A DNA stretch of 64,000 nucleotides from Myxococcales bacterium (GCA_002721815.1 PBLQ01000037.1:1-64000), one strand, 5' to 3'; counted from the first letter of the stretch, positions 14,389 to 23,881 are shown. Numbers and translations: made by a program. The notes: generated by a model from the sequence alone, not told the origin.

Positions 14389-15588
14389 ATGAACCTCGCA
14401 CAACCCCTCATGCAAAAACCCTTGGTGCTGCACCTGCGCAAAGATTTGGTGCGCAACATCAAAAGAGGCCACCCCTGGGTCTACGATGACGCCCTGGCCA
14501 GCCGGCCCGATTCACCTGCCGGGCGTTGGACCTTGCTCAAAGATCGCAAGGGCAAAGAGGTGGCCTGGGGTTTTTACGACCCAAAGGGGCAACTGGCCTT
14601 TCGCGCTTGTGTCCTCAACAAAAAAGAACTTCGTGGGGACTGGCTTACCCAGCGCTTAGAAGCGGCAAAAAAACGACGTGCCCATCTCATTCACAATCCC
14701 CAAACCAACGGTTTTCGTTTGATCAATGGTGAAGGCGATGGGCTGCCTGGATTGGTTATCGACATCTACGGCGATACGGCAGTGATGCAAGTGGACGGTG
14801 ACGCGCCCGATGGTTTTTGGCCCAAACTCCCCGTGGCCCAATGGGTGGCCCAACAGCTTCAACTGCCCAATGTGTATTTTAAACGTCGACGTAAGGAGCA
14901 AGCCCCCGGTGAAGTCCTGGTGGGCCTTCAACCCGACCACGAGCCCATCATTCAAGAAAATGGCGCGTTTTACAGCGTGGATGTGATCAATGGTCAAAAA
15001 ACCGGTTTCTTCCTCGACCAAAGAGACAACCGGCTCAAAGTGCGCGGCCTCTCTCATGGTAAAACCGTTCTCAACGTATTTGGCTACACGGGCGGGTTTT
15101 CCATCAACGCCGGATTGGGTGGGGCCACACAGGTGACCACCGTCGATCTCGCCCCGGGGGCCATTGAATTTGCCGAACGCAATTGGACCCTCAACAACTT
15201 GCCAGAGGGCACACACGAAGGCGTGGTCGCTGACGCGTTTGATTTTTTTGATGCCGCCAAAGAACAAAATCAACGCTGGGATCTCACCATTGTCGATCCC
15301 CCCAGCTTCGCGCCATCTCAAGAAACCGTCGCCAGGGCGGTAGAGAGTTATACCCGCCTGTTCAGCGATGCCATCCAAGTAACCCAACCCGGTGGTCTCT
15401 TTTGTGCTGCATCCTGCTCCAGTCACATCCCCCATGCCCTCTTTATGGATATTTGCACCCAAGCTTTTTCCAATGCGCGCAGCCGCGGCCAAGTGTTGGA
15501 AGTGCGTGGACAATCCGAAGATCACCCTTACCCCTTGGCGTGTCCCGAGATGCGTTATCTCAAGTTCGCGGTGTTTGCGGTGGCCTAG
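14389..15588 (+). CDS. rlmI: RlmI-like 23S rRNA (cytosine-5)-methyltransferase
   Basis: 399 residues from an ATG at 14389, preceded by AAAGGA. It follows the RlmI/RlmK plan: an N-terminal PUA-type RNA-binding domain (about 10-90), an EEHD-like linker with NGQKTGFFLDQRDNR, and a C-terminal Rossmann methyltransferase with NVFGYTGGFSINAG (SAM-binding loop), the VDPPSFA active-site motif and SCSSH. E. coli RlmI methylates C1962 of 23S rRNA and is almost the same length. The symbol is by similarity; the exact target in this organism is not proven. It overlaps the end of the convergent YhhN gene by 4 bp. Confidence 0.8.
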   Translation: MNLAQPLMQKPLVLHLRKDLVRNIKRGHPWVYDDALASRPDSPAGRWTLLKDRKGKEVAWGFYDPKGQLAFRACVLNKKELRGDWLTQRLEAAKKRRAHLIHNPQTNGFRLINGEGDGLPGLVIDIYGDTAVMQVDGDAPDGFWPKLPVAQWVAQQLQLPNVYFKRRRKEQAPGEVLVGLQPDHEPIIQENGAFYSVDVINGQKTGFFLDQRDNRLKVRGLSHGKTVLNVFGYTGGFSINAGLGGATQVTTVDLAPGAIEFAERNWTLNNLPEGTHEGVVADAFDFFDAAKEQNQRWDLTIVDPPSFAPSQETVARAVESYTRLFSDAIQVTQPGGLFCAASCSSHIPHALFMDICTQAFSNARSRGQVLEVRGQSEDHPYPLACPEMRYLKFAVFAVA

Positions 15589-16313
15589 ATGTTACGCAAG
15601 CGGGGTTCTTTAAAAGCCAGAGGCACCGCCGAAACGATGGCCCATTGCCCCAGAATATAGGTGGTAAAAATAACCAAGCCCACTGCCGCAAAGGCGGGCG
15701 ATCGAAACAGCTGATTGCCCAGCAAAACATCGCTGACCACAAAAGAAATAGATCCCAAAAAAGCCACGCCATAACCCGGATTACGGCGCCACAAAAAGAA
15801 TGCGCCAGCCGCCATGGCCACGATTAAAAAGCTGTAAATGAGGGAGCCCACCAAGAGAACTGGACCCATGCGATCGCTGTACACGAAGAACCACCACAGT
15901 GCCAAGCCCAACACAGGAGCCACTGCTGCAATTTTGAGGGGTAGTTTTTCGTCCGCTTGGGTGGGGGTCATACGCACAAAGGCCAGCAGGTAGGCCAAAT
16001 GACCCAATCCAAAAATACCAATGGCCACCAAGACAGCGTGTTGCTCAAAAAAGATGCGCTGCATGACCACATCACCACAAAAGCCCAGCAGCATGCCCGC
16101 GGCCACCCATGTGGTACTGCGGCCCAATGCATGACGGTTGCCCAACAGATGGTTGGCCCAAAAAGCCCAAAAGACCAATAAAACAGAAGCCCCGAGTTTT
16201 GCCCCTGTGGGAAAAGTCAGAGGCCAACTGCCTTCCAGGCACCAGGCGCCAGCAAGAACCGCCACCACGGCCAACAGCCACAGCAAAGCTGCCTGCTTTA
16301 GCTTTTTCCTCAT
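15585..16313 (-). CDS. YhhN family membrane protein (lysoplasmalogenase-type)
   Basis: 242 residues starting at the ATG at 16313, preceded by AGAGG; longer reading would run through the tRNA gene and is rejected. About eight hydrophobic helices cover the chain. Family features include a conserved GFCGDVVM segment near 75 and a later SFVVSDVLLGN, each bearing an acidic residue in a helix. Characterised YhhN/TMEM86 proteins hydrolyse the vinyl-ether bond of lysoplasmalogens. Plasmalogens occur in some myxobacteria, so the reaction is plausible here, but substrate use is inferred from family only. Confidence 0.75.
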   Translation of the reverse strand: MRKKLKQAALLWLLAVVAVLAGAWCLEGSWPLTFPTGAKLGASVLLVFWAFWANHLLGNRHALGRSTTWVAAGMLLGFCGDVVMQRIFFEQHAVLVAIGIFGLGHLAYLLAFVRMTPTQADEKLPLKIAAVAPVLGLALWWFFVYSDRMGPVLLVGSLIYSFLIVAMAAGAFFLWRRNPGYGVAFLGSISFVVSDVLLGNQLFRSPAFAAVGLVIFTTYILGQWAIVSAVPLAFKEPRLRNI

Positions 16314-16541
16314 AAATAACAACCTCTTAGGATTATACTGTTCACTGGGGGCGCCCCCTTCATTGTCTCTTCTGAAGGTGGTTTTGCCCGGATTGGATTT
16401 GGTTTTCAATCGGTACGATGCCGGGTATGCCCCTGCATCATTGGCATAGACGCGCGAAAAGCCACCGCCTTTTTCTTTTTGGCCCTTGATTTTGCAAAAA
16501 AGGGATCGTAAGAGTCGCACAACTAGGCCAGCCACCGGCAT

Positions 16542-16617
16542 GTCCCCGTCGTCTAGAGGCCTAGGACCCCGCCCTTTCACGGCGGTAACAGGGGTTCGAA
16601 TCCCCTCGGGGATGCCA
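16542..16617 (+). tRNA. tRNA-Glu (anticodon TTC)
   Basis: A complete cloverleaf: acceptor arm 16542-16548 with 16607-16613 (one G-U), anticodon stem CCGCC/GGCGG around loop 16574-16580 with TTC at 16576-16578, TTCGAAT in the T loop, discriminator G and an encoded CCA at 16615-16617. A terminator follows at 16629. Confidence 0.97.
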
Positions 16618-16628
16618 ATCGGCACGGA

Positions 16629-16657
16629 AACCCGGCAGAAATGCCGGGTTTTTTTTT
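16629..16657 (+). terminator. Intrinsic terminator of tRNA-Glu
   Basis: An 8-bp stem (AACCCGGC with GCCGGGTT), a 6-nt loop and a run of nine T, 12 bp after the tRNA CCA. Confidence 0.9.
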
Positions 16658-16743
16658 ATGTCAAAAACCCCCAAAGAACCCTTTTAAACCTGCGAGTGCT
16701 TGGGTATGGCTATCCCCCATAACTCATGAAAAAGAGGTCCAAA

Positions 16744-18798
16744 ATGGCTACTGAAAACATCGACCCAAAAAACACGATCATCGGCGTAGTTGGCGCTGGC
16801 AACATGGGCTCGGGCATCGCACAAAAATATGCCACAGAGGGCTTTCAAGTGGTGGTGGTGGATATCAATGAAGATGCAGTGACCATGGGCCAGCAGCGCG
16901 TTTCTGACACCCTCAACGAAGGGGTCGCCCGCAAAGTGTTCACCGAAGCCAAGCGAGACGCCATTTTGGACAACATGACCTTCACCACTGACAAAGGCGC
17001 GCTCAAAAACGCGGCATTGGTGGTCGAAGCGATTTTTGAAAACAAAGAAGTCAAGCAAACGCTTTTTCAAGAACTTGATGGCATTTGTGGTGAAGACACC
17101 ATTTTGGCCACCAACACCTCCAGCTTTTATGTGGATGATGTGGCCGAAAAAACCACCCGACCCGAAAACGTCATTGGCTTGCATTATTTTTATCACCCCG
17201 CCAAAAACCGTTTGGTAGAAGTGATCAAAGGCAAAGCCTCCAGCGATCAAGCCTTTGAGAAAGCGTGGGCTATTCAAGAACTCTCGGGCAAAACCCCCGT
17301 CGACAGCAAAGACCGCCCTGGATTTATCGTGAACCGGTTTTTCGTACCTTGGCTCAATGAAAGCATGCGTTTGGTGGAAGAAGGAGTTGCCAACATTGCA
17401 ACGGTCGAAGCGGCAGCCAAAAAGTTTTTCAAAGTGGGCATGGGGCCTTTCGAACTTATGAACGTCACTGGGGTACCCATTACCCTTCACGCGGCCACCA
17501 CCCTGGGCGAAGAACTGGGTCCCTTTTACGCGCCGTGCGATCTCATTCGTCCCATCGTCGAAGCCAAAGAAAACTGGGTCCTCGATGGCGATGTAGACGA
17601 AAGCGCTTTTGATGCTATTCGCGACCGATTGTTCGGCATCACATTTCAAATCGCAGCTGCCTTGGTCTTAGACGAAGAAGTTTGTTCACTCGAAGATTGT
17701 GACCTGGGCGCGCGCGTGGGCCTGCGATGGCCCAAAGGCCCCTTTGAAATGATGAACGATCTCGGAACAGACAAGGCTCTGGCCCTCGTGCAAGCCATTG
17801 CCGATCGCTACGAAGACGTGCAAGTGCCAGCCCAACTGGGCGACCAAAACGGCAACGCGTTCAGCATCGCCCACGTGCAAAGCTGTGTCGGAGACGGCGT
17901 CGGCTACTTACAGTTCAACCGGCCCGACGCCATGAACGCGCTCAATGAAGATGTGGTCAGCCAATTGGGTGACGCCTTCGCAGCGCTGGCCAACAATGAC
18001 GAAGTGAAAGGCATTGTTTTAAGTGGCCGCGGCAAAGCCTTTGTGGCCGGTGCTGATGTGAAGTTTTTCGTGAAGCAAATGAAAAAGAAAGACATTGATC
18101 GCATTGTTGACTTCGCAGCGAATGGCCAAAAGATTTTCCGACAAATCGATGAATGTCCCAAACCGGTGGTTTGCCAACTCGATGGTTTATCCTTGGGTGG
18201 TGGGTCTGAACTGGCGCTGGCCTGTGACTACATTATCGCCACCGAAAAAGGCAGTTTGGGATTCCCCGAAACAGGCATTGGTATCTACCCCGGCCTGGGC
18301 GGCACCCAACGCTCCGCCCGACGTGTTGGTGTCAATCTCGCCCGTTGGTTGGTTTTATCGGGTGAGACCGTTCCTGCCCAAGTAGCCTTGGGCATGGGCC
18401 TCGTTGATGAAGTGGTTTCAAGCAACGACCTCGCTGAAGCGGTAAAGCAAAAAGCGCTCAGCGGCAAAACCGTCGCAGAGAATTCCCCACCCGAAACCAC
18501 CCCTCAGGGATTTGAAGATTGGCATCAAGTGTTCGCCGCCCCACTCGATGAACTTTTGGAGGGTAAAGTCACCCTGCCTGAAGGCGATAACGGCGCCAAG
18601 CTACAAAAGACCATTAAGCGTCTCGGGTTCAAAGCCCCCATTGCCATGAAAGCCGCGGACGAACTCGTTCGTAAATCCGCTGGATGGGATTTGGCCACCG
18701 GGCTGCAAGCTGAAACCAACGGACTGGCCATGGTCTTCGGAAGTGAAGATGCCCTCACCGGCATGACTTCCCGACGACCCGAATTCCAAGGGAAATAA
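16744..18798 (+). CDS. Bifunctional 3-hydroxyacyl-CoA dehydrogenase / enoyl-CoA hydratase (dehydrogenase first)
   Basis: 684 residues from the ATG at 16744, which has AAGAGG at the right distance; an ATG six codons upstream has none. Residues about 12-300 are an NAD-binding hydroxyacyl-CoA dehydrogenase: GVVGAGNMGSG, LATNTSS and GLHYFYHP with the catalytic His. A second dehydrogenase C-terminal-type helical unit covers about 305-370. Residues about 375-680 are a crotonase: AGADV, LGGGSELALACD and FPETGIGIYPGLGGTQR, with both catalytic Glu residues. This is fatty acid beta-oxidation. FadB and FadJ have the crotonase first; the order here is reversed, as in some archaeal crotonyl-CoA hydratase fusions. 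No thiolase gene is adjacent. Confidence 0.9.
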   Translation: MATENIDPKNTIIGVVGAGNMGSGIAQKYATEGFQVVVVDINEDAVTMGQQRVSDTLNEGVARKVFTEAKRDAILDNMTFTTDKGALKNAALVVEAIFENKEVKQTLFQELDGICGEDTILATNTSSFYVDDVAEKTTRPENVIGLHYFYHPAKNRLVEVIKGKASSDQAFEKAWAIQELSGKTPVDSKDRPGFIVNRFFVPWLNESMRLVEEGVANIATVEAAAKKFFKVGMGPFELMNVTGVPITLHAATTLGEELGPFYAPCDLIRPIVEAKENWVLDGDVDESAFDAIRDRLFGITFQIAAALVLDEEVCSLEDCDLGARVGLRWPKGPFEMMNDLGTDKALALVQAIADRYEDVQVPAQLGDQNGNAFSIAHVQSCVGDGVGYLQFNRPDAMNALNEDVVSQLGDAFAALANNDEVKGIVLSGRGKAFVAGADVKFFVKQMKKKDIDRIVDFAANGQKIFRQIDECPKPVVCQLDGLSLGGGSELALACDYIIATEKGSLGFPETGIGIYPGLGGTQRSARRVGVNLARWLVLSGETVPAQVALGMGLVDEVVSSNDLAEAVKQKALSGKTVAENSPPETTPQGFEDWHQVFAAPLDELLEGKVTLPEGDNGAKLQKTIKRLGFKAPIAMKAADELVRKSAGWDLATGLQAETNGLAMVFGSEDALTGMTSRRPEFQGK

Positions 18799-18802
18799 AA
18801 AC

Positions 18803-19807
18803 ATGGCAAGAGTTTTATCTGGTGTTCAAGCATCCGGACTCCCCCATATTGGCAACTATTTTGGCGCCATCAAACAACACGTTGAGATGTCCCACGGTGA
18901 TGATGATTGTTATTATTTCATCGCCGACTACCACGCGCTGACCACCATCCAAGACGCTGAGGTGCTGGCCACCAATGTACACCATGCCACAGCCACCTAT
19001 GTGGCATTGGGGTTAAACACCGAAAAATCTGCTTTTTTCCGACAAAGCGACGTCCCTGAGGTCACCGAACTCACATGGCTGCTGGCCACCTGCACGGGCA
19101 TGGGTTTGTTAGAGCGTGCTCATTCGTACAAAGACAAACTGGCCAAAGGCATCAAACCCAGTGTGGGTCTGTTCACCTATCCCATTCTCATGGCCAGCGA
19201 CATTCTCATCTACGACGCTGAAATCGTCCCGGTTGGTAAAGACCAAGTACAGCACGTGGAAATGACCCAAGACATGGCGGGCCATCTCAACAATTTATAC
19301 GGTGCCGAATTACTCAAGCGACCCGAATGGCGCTTATCGCCAACCCCCAAAGTGCCGGGCACCGATGGCGAAAAAATGTCCAAGAGTTATGGCAATACCA
19401 TTCCCATTTTTGCCGAAGGCAAGCCGCTCAAAAAGATCGTCAACCGCATCCTCACAGACTCCCGTGAGCCCCATGAGCCCAAAAACCCCGATGACCTTCA
19501 TGTGTACGCCATTTTGGACCTCTTTTTGACCGAGGACGAAAAAGCCGAATGGCGCGCCCGCATTGAAGCGGGTGGCGAGAATGCCCCTGGCTATGGCCAC
19601 ATGAAAAAAGCCATCATGGAAAAAATGGACGAACTTTTTGGGGATGCGCGGGTGAAATACCGTGAATTGCTCGACACACCCGCTGGCCAAGAAGAGCTGG
19701 AGGCCGTGCTTCAGCAAGGTGCCGCACGGGCGCGAGCCACCGCCCAGGGTGTTTTGGCAAGGGTCTACGATGCCGTAGGAATTAAAAACCGAGGCATTGG
19801 CATTTAA
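18803..19807 (+). CDS. trpS: Tryptophanyl-tRNA synthetase
   Basis: 334 residues, the usual length of bacterial TrpRS. It charges tRNA-Trp. Class I signatures are clear: GLPHIGNYFGA near the N-terminus (HIGH motif) and GEKMSKSYGN at about 190 (KMSKS motif). The sequence DQVQHVEMTQDMA is also characteristic. The ATG at 18803 follows the previous stop by only 4 bp, with AAGGGAAA inside the upstream gene's end, so it is probably cotranscribed with the beta-oxidation gene. Confidence 0.95.
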   Translation: MARVLSGVQASGLPHIGNYFGAIKQHVEMSHGDDDCYYFIADYHALTTIQDAEVLATNVHHATATYVALGLNTEKSAFFRQSDVPEVTELTWLLATCTGMGLLERAHSYKDKLAKGIKPSVGLFTYPILMASDILIYDAEIVPVGKDQVQHVEMTQDMAGHLNNLYGAELLKRPEWRLSPTPKVPGTDGEKMSKSYGNTIPIFAEGKPLKKIVNRILTDSREPHEPKNPDDLHVYAILDLFLTEDEKAEWRARIEAGGENAPGYGHMKKAIMEKMDELFGDARVKYRELLDTPAGQEELEAVLQQGAARARATAQGVLARVYDAVGIKNRGIGI

Positions 19808-19855
19808 CCCACCAAATGGGCTATAAACAGGCACCACTTTTTTTGAGGAGCATCC

Positions 19856-20902
19856 ATGTCCACCTGCCTTTCATGCGGTTTTGAAAACGATGAACATTCT
19901 AACTTTTGCCTGCAATGTGGCGCAGACATGGAAGACATCAACCAACGCGACACCGGTGAGTTCGAAGAAACCAAAAGTGCGTCCAAAGTAGATATTCCCA
20001 AAGTCGATCTTCAGCAAACCGATAAAATGGTGGTGCCGGAACAGCTGAGCTCTCCCGAGTCCCTCAGTCGTCCCGAAAAAACCAATGTGGTGAATCTCAA
20101 TAAAGTGGGCAGTGAACGCTGTTCCGCTTGTGGCCATGTCAACATGAAAGGCATGAAGTTCTGCGGTAATTGCGGCAGCCCTCTGGGCGAGTCCAGTGCC
20201 GGGCGCACCCAGGCCCTGCGAACCAACATGCTTCGCAAGCACCTCCAAACCCTCTGCAAATTGGTCAGCGTGGAAATGGGTGGCAAAGAAGGGCCCACTT
20301 TTACCCTCGAGCAAGAAGAAACCACCTGTGGTCGCTCTGAGGGCGATATCCTATTTTACAAAGACAACTTCGTGTCACCACTTCACTGCACTTTCCACTT
20401 CAAAGACGACCAGCTGCGCGTGGTGGACGAAAAAAGTGTGAACGGCGTCTACCGCCGATTGCGGGGCCCAGCCGAGTTGAAGGCGGGCGATAGTTTTCGA
20501 ATCGGACAACAAGTCCTACGTTTAGACGACATCACCAAAATTGCCCAAGGTCGGGCCAAAGACCAAACATGGCTCCACGGCTCTTTGAATGAGGGCAGCA
20601 AATATCGATTGGTTCAAGTGTTGTCCGACAACAGCATTGGTGAAGCGAGAATCTTACATCACGCCATGACCATCTTGGGGCGTGAAGTGGGCAATGTGTT
20701 GTTCCCCAATGACGGTTTTGTTTCCAGCCAACATTGCCAAATCGAAGACACGGGCGATGGCATGACCCTCAAAGATTTGAATTCCTCCAATGGCACTTAC
20801 CTGCGTATTCGCGGCGAAGCCGTGTTGGAGCATGGCGACTTTGTGCTCATCGGAGATCACATGTTACGGGTTGAAATCCTGACGCAAACCACCGCCAACT
20901 AA
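19856..20902 (+). CDS. Double zinc-ribbon, double FHA protein
   Basis: 348 residues, ATG after TTTGAGGAG. Two zinc ribbons come first: CLSCGFE with CLQCG at 4-21, and CSACGHV with CGNCG at about 84-103, separated by an acidic linker. Two FHA domains follow (about 150-225 and 255-340), the second with the classic GRE, SSQHC and LNSSNGTYLR motifs that bind phosphothreonine. The first is weaker (GRSEGD, SPLHCTF, VNGVYRR). There is no membrane segment. It should act as a cytoplasmic adaptor that reads Thr phosphorylation by Ser/Thr kinases, which are abundant in Myxococcota. No kinase gene is next to it. Confidence 0.85.
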   Translation: MSTCLSCGFENDEHSNFCLQCGADMEDINQRDTGEFEETKSASKVDIPKVDLQQTDKMVVPEQLSSPESLSRPEKTNVVNLNKVGSERCSACGHVNMKGMKFCGNCGSPLGESSAGRTQALRTNMLRKHLQTLCKLVSVEMGGKEGPTFTLEQEETTCGRSEGDILFYKDNFVSPLHCTFHFKDDQLRVVDEKSVNGVYRRLRGPAELKAGDSFRIGQQVLRLDDITKIAQGRAKDQTWLHGSLNEGSKYRLVQVLSDNSIGEARILHHAMTILGREVGNVLFPNDGFVSSQHCQIEDTGDGMTLKDLNSSNGTYLRIRGEAVLEHGDFVLIGDHMLRVEILTQTTAN

Positions 20903-20914
20903 AGGGGCGTCTAT

Positions 20915-20968
20915 CCGAAAAATCATTTCGCACACGGTACGGTCATTTTTCGGTCGCAACTTTTTTTG
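20915..20968 (+). terminator. Possible intrinsic terminator after the FHA gene
   Basis: CCGAAAAAT (20915-20923) pairs with ATTTTTCGG (20945-20953) around a 21-nt loop, and seven T follow 7 nt later. The loop is long and the T-run offset, so activity is uncertain. Confidence 0.3.
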
Positions 20969-21110
20969 GGCATTGCCCATCTTCACGACCGGCCTTCTGC
21001 AGCGGAACTATTTTGTGAAGCCTGCCCCGAAGCGACCCTATCGCCAGGCGCGCCCTTCACCCAACGAAAAGGACTCCCCGTATTCTTCCGACACATGTAA
21101 AGGAGCCCCC

Positions 21111-22097
21111 ATGAAACACCTGCTTATCACCTTTGCATTGACTGCCTTGTTCGCCGGTACCTCTTGGGCGAACGATGGTGGCACGGTCACTTCACCACCA
21201 AGCACCGATGCTGGGGTTCCCGATGAATGGCTCACGGGCGAAAGTTGTGAGTTTGGCGTCTACCAACACATGTGTGAAGGCGATATTTTACATTCGTGCA
21301 TTGAGCAATCCGAAGAAGACATGGAGAATGAAGACAGCGAGGCCTTTGAAGTCATTTCCAATTGTGCCGCATGGGGGGCCACCTGTGGTCAGGGGCCCGG
21401 CTGTGTCATGGCTTCCGGTGAAAGCTGCCCCTTCTGGGATGAGACAAGATGCGTGGTCTCCAAAAACGGTGGTGATTGTCGTTTCTTTGAGGAAGAAGAG
21501 GAAAACCTAACGCAAATTTTTTGTGAACAGGGCGGCAGCTGTGTCCTGAGCTTTAACTTTGCCACTGAGACGGCCACCGACGTCTGTCAACCCGCCATCG
21601 GCACCTGTTTCGTGGGGGGCGAATCACGGTTTTGCACCGCCGATAATTACCTCGCCTTTTGTATGCAAATGGAAAACCTTTTTGCTTTGGTGGACCCACT
21701 TGGATTCAACTGCAACAGCATGGGAGTCGCCTGTGGCCTGAATGAATATGGAGAACAAGGCTGCATTTGGGGGCTGGGCGAGCCTTGTCACGTGGACCCT
21801 GAAGATGACAGCCACATATTGGCGTGTGCCGAAGGCTTGGTGTGCAATGGCTACGTGGAAGGTGTCACGCCCGGTGTTTGTGAACCCGTGGAAACCGAAA
21901 GCTCGGATGCAGGAACCCCCGATTCCAACTCAAATACAGCGGAGGCCGATGCTGGAAACACTGCCAGTGAAAGCGACGGTCCCGTCACTCCCGCCACCCA
22001 AGGCTGTGGCTGCAACAGTCATAACACCTCAACCACATCGGCGTGGGGCATTTTATTCGCTGCCTTGGTAGGACTCTACCGAAGACGCTCCGAATAA
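21111..22097 (+). CDS. Cysteine-rich surface protein with a MYXO-CTERM-like tail
   Basis: 328 residues. The ATG at 21111 follows AAAGGAG and opens a signal peptide (ending TSWA). The body has many cysteines in repeated small units of the type GxxCxxGxxxxC, with Glu/Asp stretches. A low-complexity linker with DAG units (about 255-290) precedes GCGCNSHN, a hydrophobic helix and RRRSE at the end. Cys pair, helix and Arg cluster together are the MYXO-CTERM sorting signal, which in myxobacteria directs cleavage and surface anchoring of exported proteins. The function of the body is unknown. It ends 2 bp from the convergent FGE-fold gene. Confidence 0.8.
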   Translation: MKHLLITFALTALFAGTSWANDGGTVTSPPSTDAGVPDEWLTGESCEFGVYQHMCEGDILHSCIEQSEEDMENEDSEAFEVISNCAAWGATCGQGPGCVMASGESCPFWDETRCVVSKNGGDCRFFEEEEENLTQIFCEQGGSCVLSFNFATETATDVCQPAIGTCFVGGESRFCTADNYLAFCMQMENLFALVDPLGFNCNSMGVACGLNEYGEQGCIWGLGEPCHVDPEDDSHILACAEGLVCNGYVEGVTPGVCEPVETESSDAGTPDSNSNTAEADAGNTASESDGPVTPATQGCGCNSHNTSTTSAWGILFAALVGLYRRRSE

Positions 22098-22099
22098 AC

Positions 22100-23881
22100 T
22101 TAATCATTCTCCGGAGTGTGCCGGTAAATACGTCCGTCGATTTGGTCCACCCAGTACAATGACCCATCGTCCTGCAACATGGCGCCAGGACGGGTCCACG
22201 CCCCCACGTGCGAAAAGGCAGCATCATTGCCAGGTGTATACTGCGTCATGGTAAATCGCGTCCCCCAATAAATGGTCCCGTTCATATGTTCCATGCCTAC
22301 AGGCTGAGGTGGGCTGTAGGTTTGGCAACTCACGGTGCCACCACTGGTGGAGACCGAGCAAGGAAAGGCATACCAAGGCCAGTTACGGTATTGGAGGGGG
22401 AAATAAAGTTGGCTGCCATCTGCAGTGATGCTGAGTGCTTTGGGGAGAAATGCGGTCCCAATGGAGGGAGAATTCGCCACCAGAACATTCTCAATGGCCG
22501 ACGTGGTGTTCATTTTCACCACCCGTGCATTGGTGGCACTGCTGGTGCCGGCTTCGACAAAATACAGATTTCCGCTGTTCAGGGTTAAAGCGGCCACGCC
22601 ATCCAGATCCCCTGCCCATACCTCGGGTTCCAAATCCGATGTGCTCGCCCGGTAAACAGTGGTGTCATCGGAGAAATAAACATGATTGGCATCGGCCACC
22701 ACATAGGTGGGGTTGCTCAACCCCGTGGCCACCTCGGTTTTTGTTCCTGCCAAGGACACTTGGACCACCGCGCCCGCCGTGGTGTCGGTCACATAAAGAT
22801 GTGTCCCGTCATTGGTCAACAGATTCGCAGTTTCGAATCCCTCTGCCACAATGCTCACGTCGCCATCCGCAGGATCTACGGCGGTCACAAATCCAACGTT
22901 CTTTTCGGTGGCGTAGAAAATGCCGTCCATGAGCGTTAAACCCAAAGGCTGTATTAAGCCCGCACCCACCACATCGCCAGGTACAGAGACCCCGGACTGA
23001 ACACGATCGCCACTGGTCGTCTTGGGTGTTTTCAAGTCCCCACGGTTCACATCATCTTCCATGTCATCTGTGTACACACATCGAAACCCCACTGCTTCAC
23101 TTCGTGTCTGAGGGTGTGCACTGTAGCGAGCGGTGGTTTTCTGCCAAGGGCCAGCGTCGAGGTAAGACCCACCCCGGATAACGCGGTAGGTGCCTTCTTC
23201 GGGGCCTGCTGGATCCGTTTCGGTGCCCATTTCGTAATCACCATAATAGTCGCTCACCCATTCTGCCACATTACCGGTGAGGTCGAAGATGCCCTCTGGG
23301 GTCGCACCGTCCACATATGAGGCCACATCACGCACGTGACCATGGCAATAACTCTGCCCGGAGAACAAATTCACCGTGCCGCAATGCGCGCCGGAATCTC
23401 CCCATGCAAAACCCCGCTCTTCGGCGCCACCCGCCGCATATTCGTGTTCTGCTTCAGTGGGCAATCGTTTGCCGGCCCACTTGCAATAGGCGTCTGCGGC
23501 GGTCCAGGTCACTTGTCGAATGGGCTCTTGGGCATGTTCGTTGAGTGGCAAATATTCGCCCGCCTTTTTGGCGATGGGTTGGTGCGGGTGAAAATAAGCA
23601 TCCCCCCCGGCCTTGTTTAAAAACAAAGCAAAATCGGAAACCGTCACTTCCGTTTGGTCCATGTAAAACCCACTCAAACTCACGTAGTGTTCGGGGGTTT
23701 GATCGATAAACCAGCCATCCCCATAGGGCTGCATCTCCACAAAAGGCACGCCCATGTTGAAGCCACCCTCTTCCAGATAAGCCATGGTTTCAGTGTCGAC
23801 TTTGGGAGCCGCAGCCGGTGCATCGGCAGCCCAACCCGAGTGGCCAAAAAACAAACTCAAAACAACCAATAACGTTCTCAT
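22100..23881 (-). CDS. FGE-sulfatase-domain protein fused to a beta-propeller
   Basis: 593 residues with a signal peptide (ending GWAADA). Residues about 35-275 form an SUMF1/FGE-sulfatase domain: FYMDQTEVT, WAGKRLPTEAEHEYA, GNVAEWVSDYYG and RGGSY ... GFRC. The catalytic cysteine pair of true formylglycine-generating enzymes is absent after RGGSY (LDAGPWQK follows), so sulfatase activation is unlikely; such domains also bind ligands. Residues about 300-593 are repeated 40-45-residue units (LTNDGTHLYVTDT, VVADANHVYFSDD, SITADGSQLYFP) that suggest a beta-propeller. Its ATG overlaps the stop of the esterase gene by 4 bp, so the two are coupled and may work together on the cell surface. Confidence 0.8.
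   Translation of the reverse strand: MRTLLVVLSLFFGHSGWAADAPAAAPKVDTETMAYLEEGGFNMGVPFVEMQPYGDGWFIDQTPEHYVSLSGFYMDQTEVTVSDFALFLNKAGGDAYFHPHQPIAKKAGEYLPLNEHAQEPIRQVTWTAADAYCKWAGKRLPTEAEHEYAAGGAEERGFAWGDSGAHCGTVNLFSGQSYCHGHVRDVASYVDGATPEGIFDLTGNVAEWVSDYYGDYEMGTETDPAGPEEGTYRVIRGGSYLDAGPWQKTTARYSAHPQTRSEAVGFRCVYTDDMEDDVNRGDLKTPKTTSGDRVQSGVSVPGDVVGAGLIQPLGLTLMDGIFYATEKNVGFVTAVDPADGDVSIVAEGFETANLLTNDGTHLYVTDTTAGAVVQVSLAGTKTEVATGLSNPTYVVADANHVYFSDDTTVYRASTSDLEPEVWAGDLDGVAALTLNSGNLYFVEAGTSSATNARVVKMNTTSAIENVLVANSPSIGTAFLPKALSITADGSQLYFPLQYRNWPWYAFPCSVSTSGGTVSCQTYSPPQPVGMEHMNGTIYWGTRFTMTQYTPGNDAAFSHVGAWTRPGAMLQDDGSLYWVDQIDGRIYRHTPEND

Noticed and set aside
14656-15525. 289-codon frame antisense to the RlmI-like gene
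   Set aside because: The plus strand encodes a clear methyltransferase with all motifs; the antisense frame has none.
16314-16625. N-terminal extension of the YhhN protein through the tRNA
   Set aside because: The frame crosses tRNA-Glu and its flanks, and a start with a ribosome binding site exists at 16313.
16684-17649. 321-codon frame antisense to the beta-oxidation fusion gene
   Set aside because: It is a shadow of a strongly conserved coding region on the plus strand.
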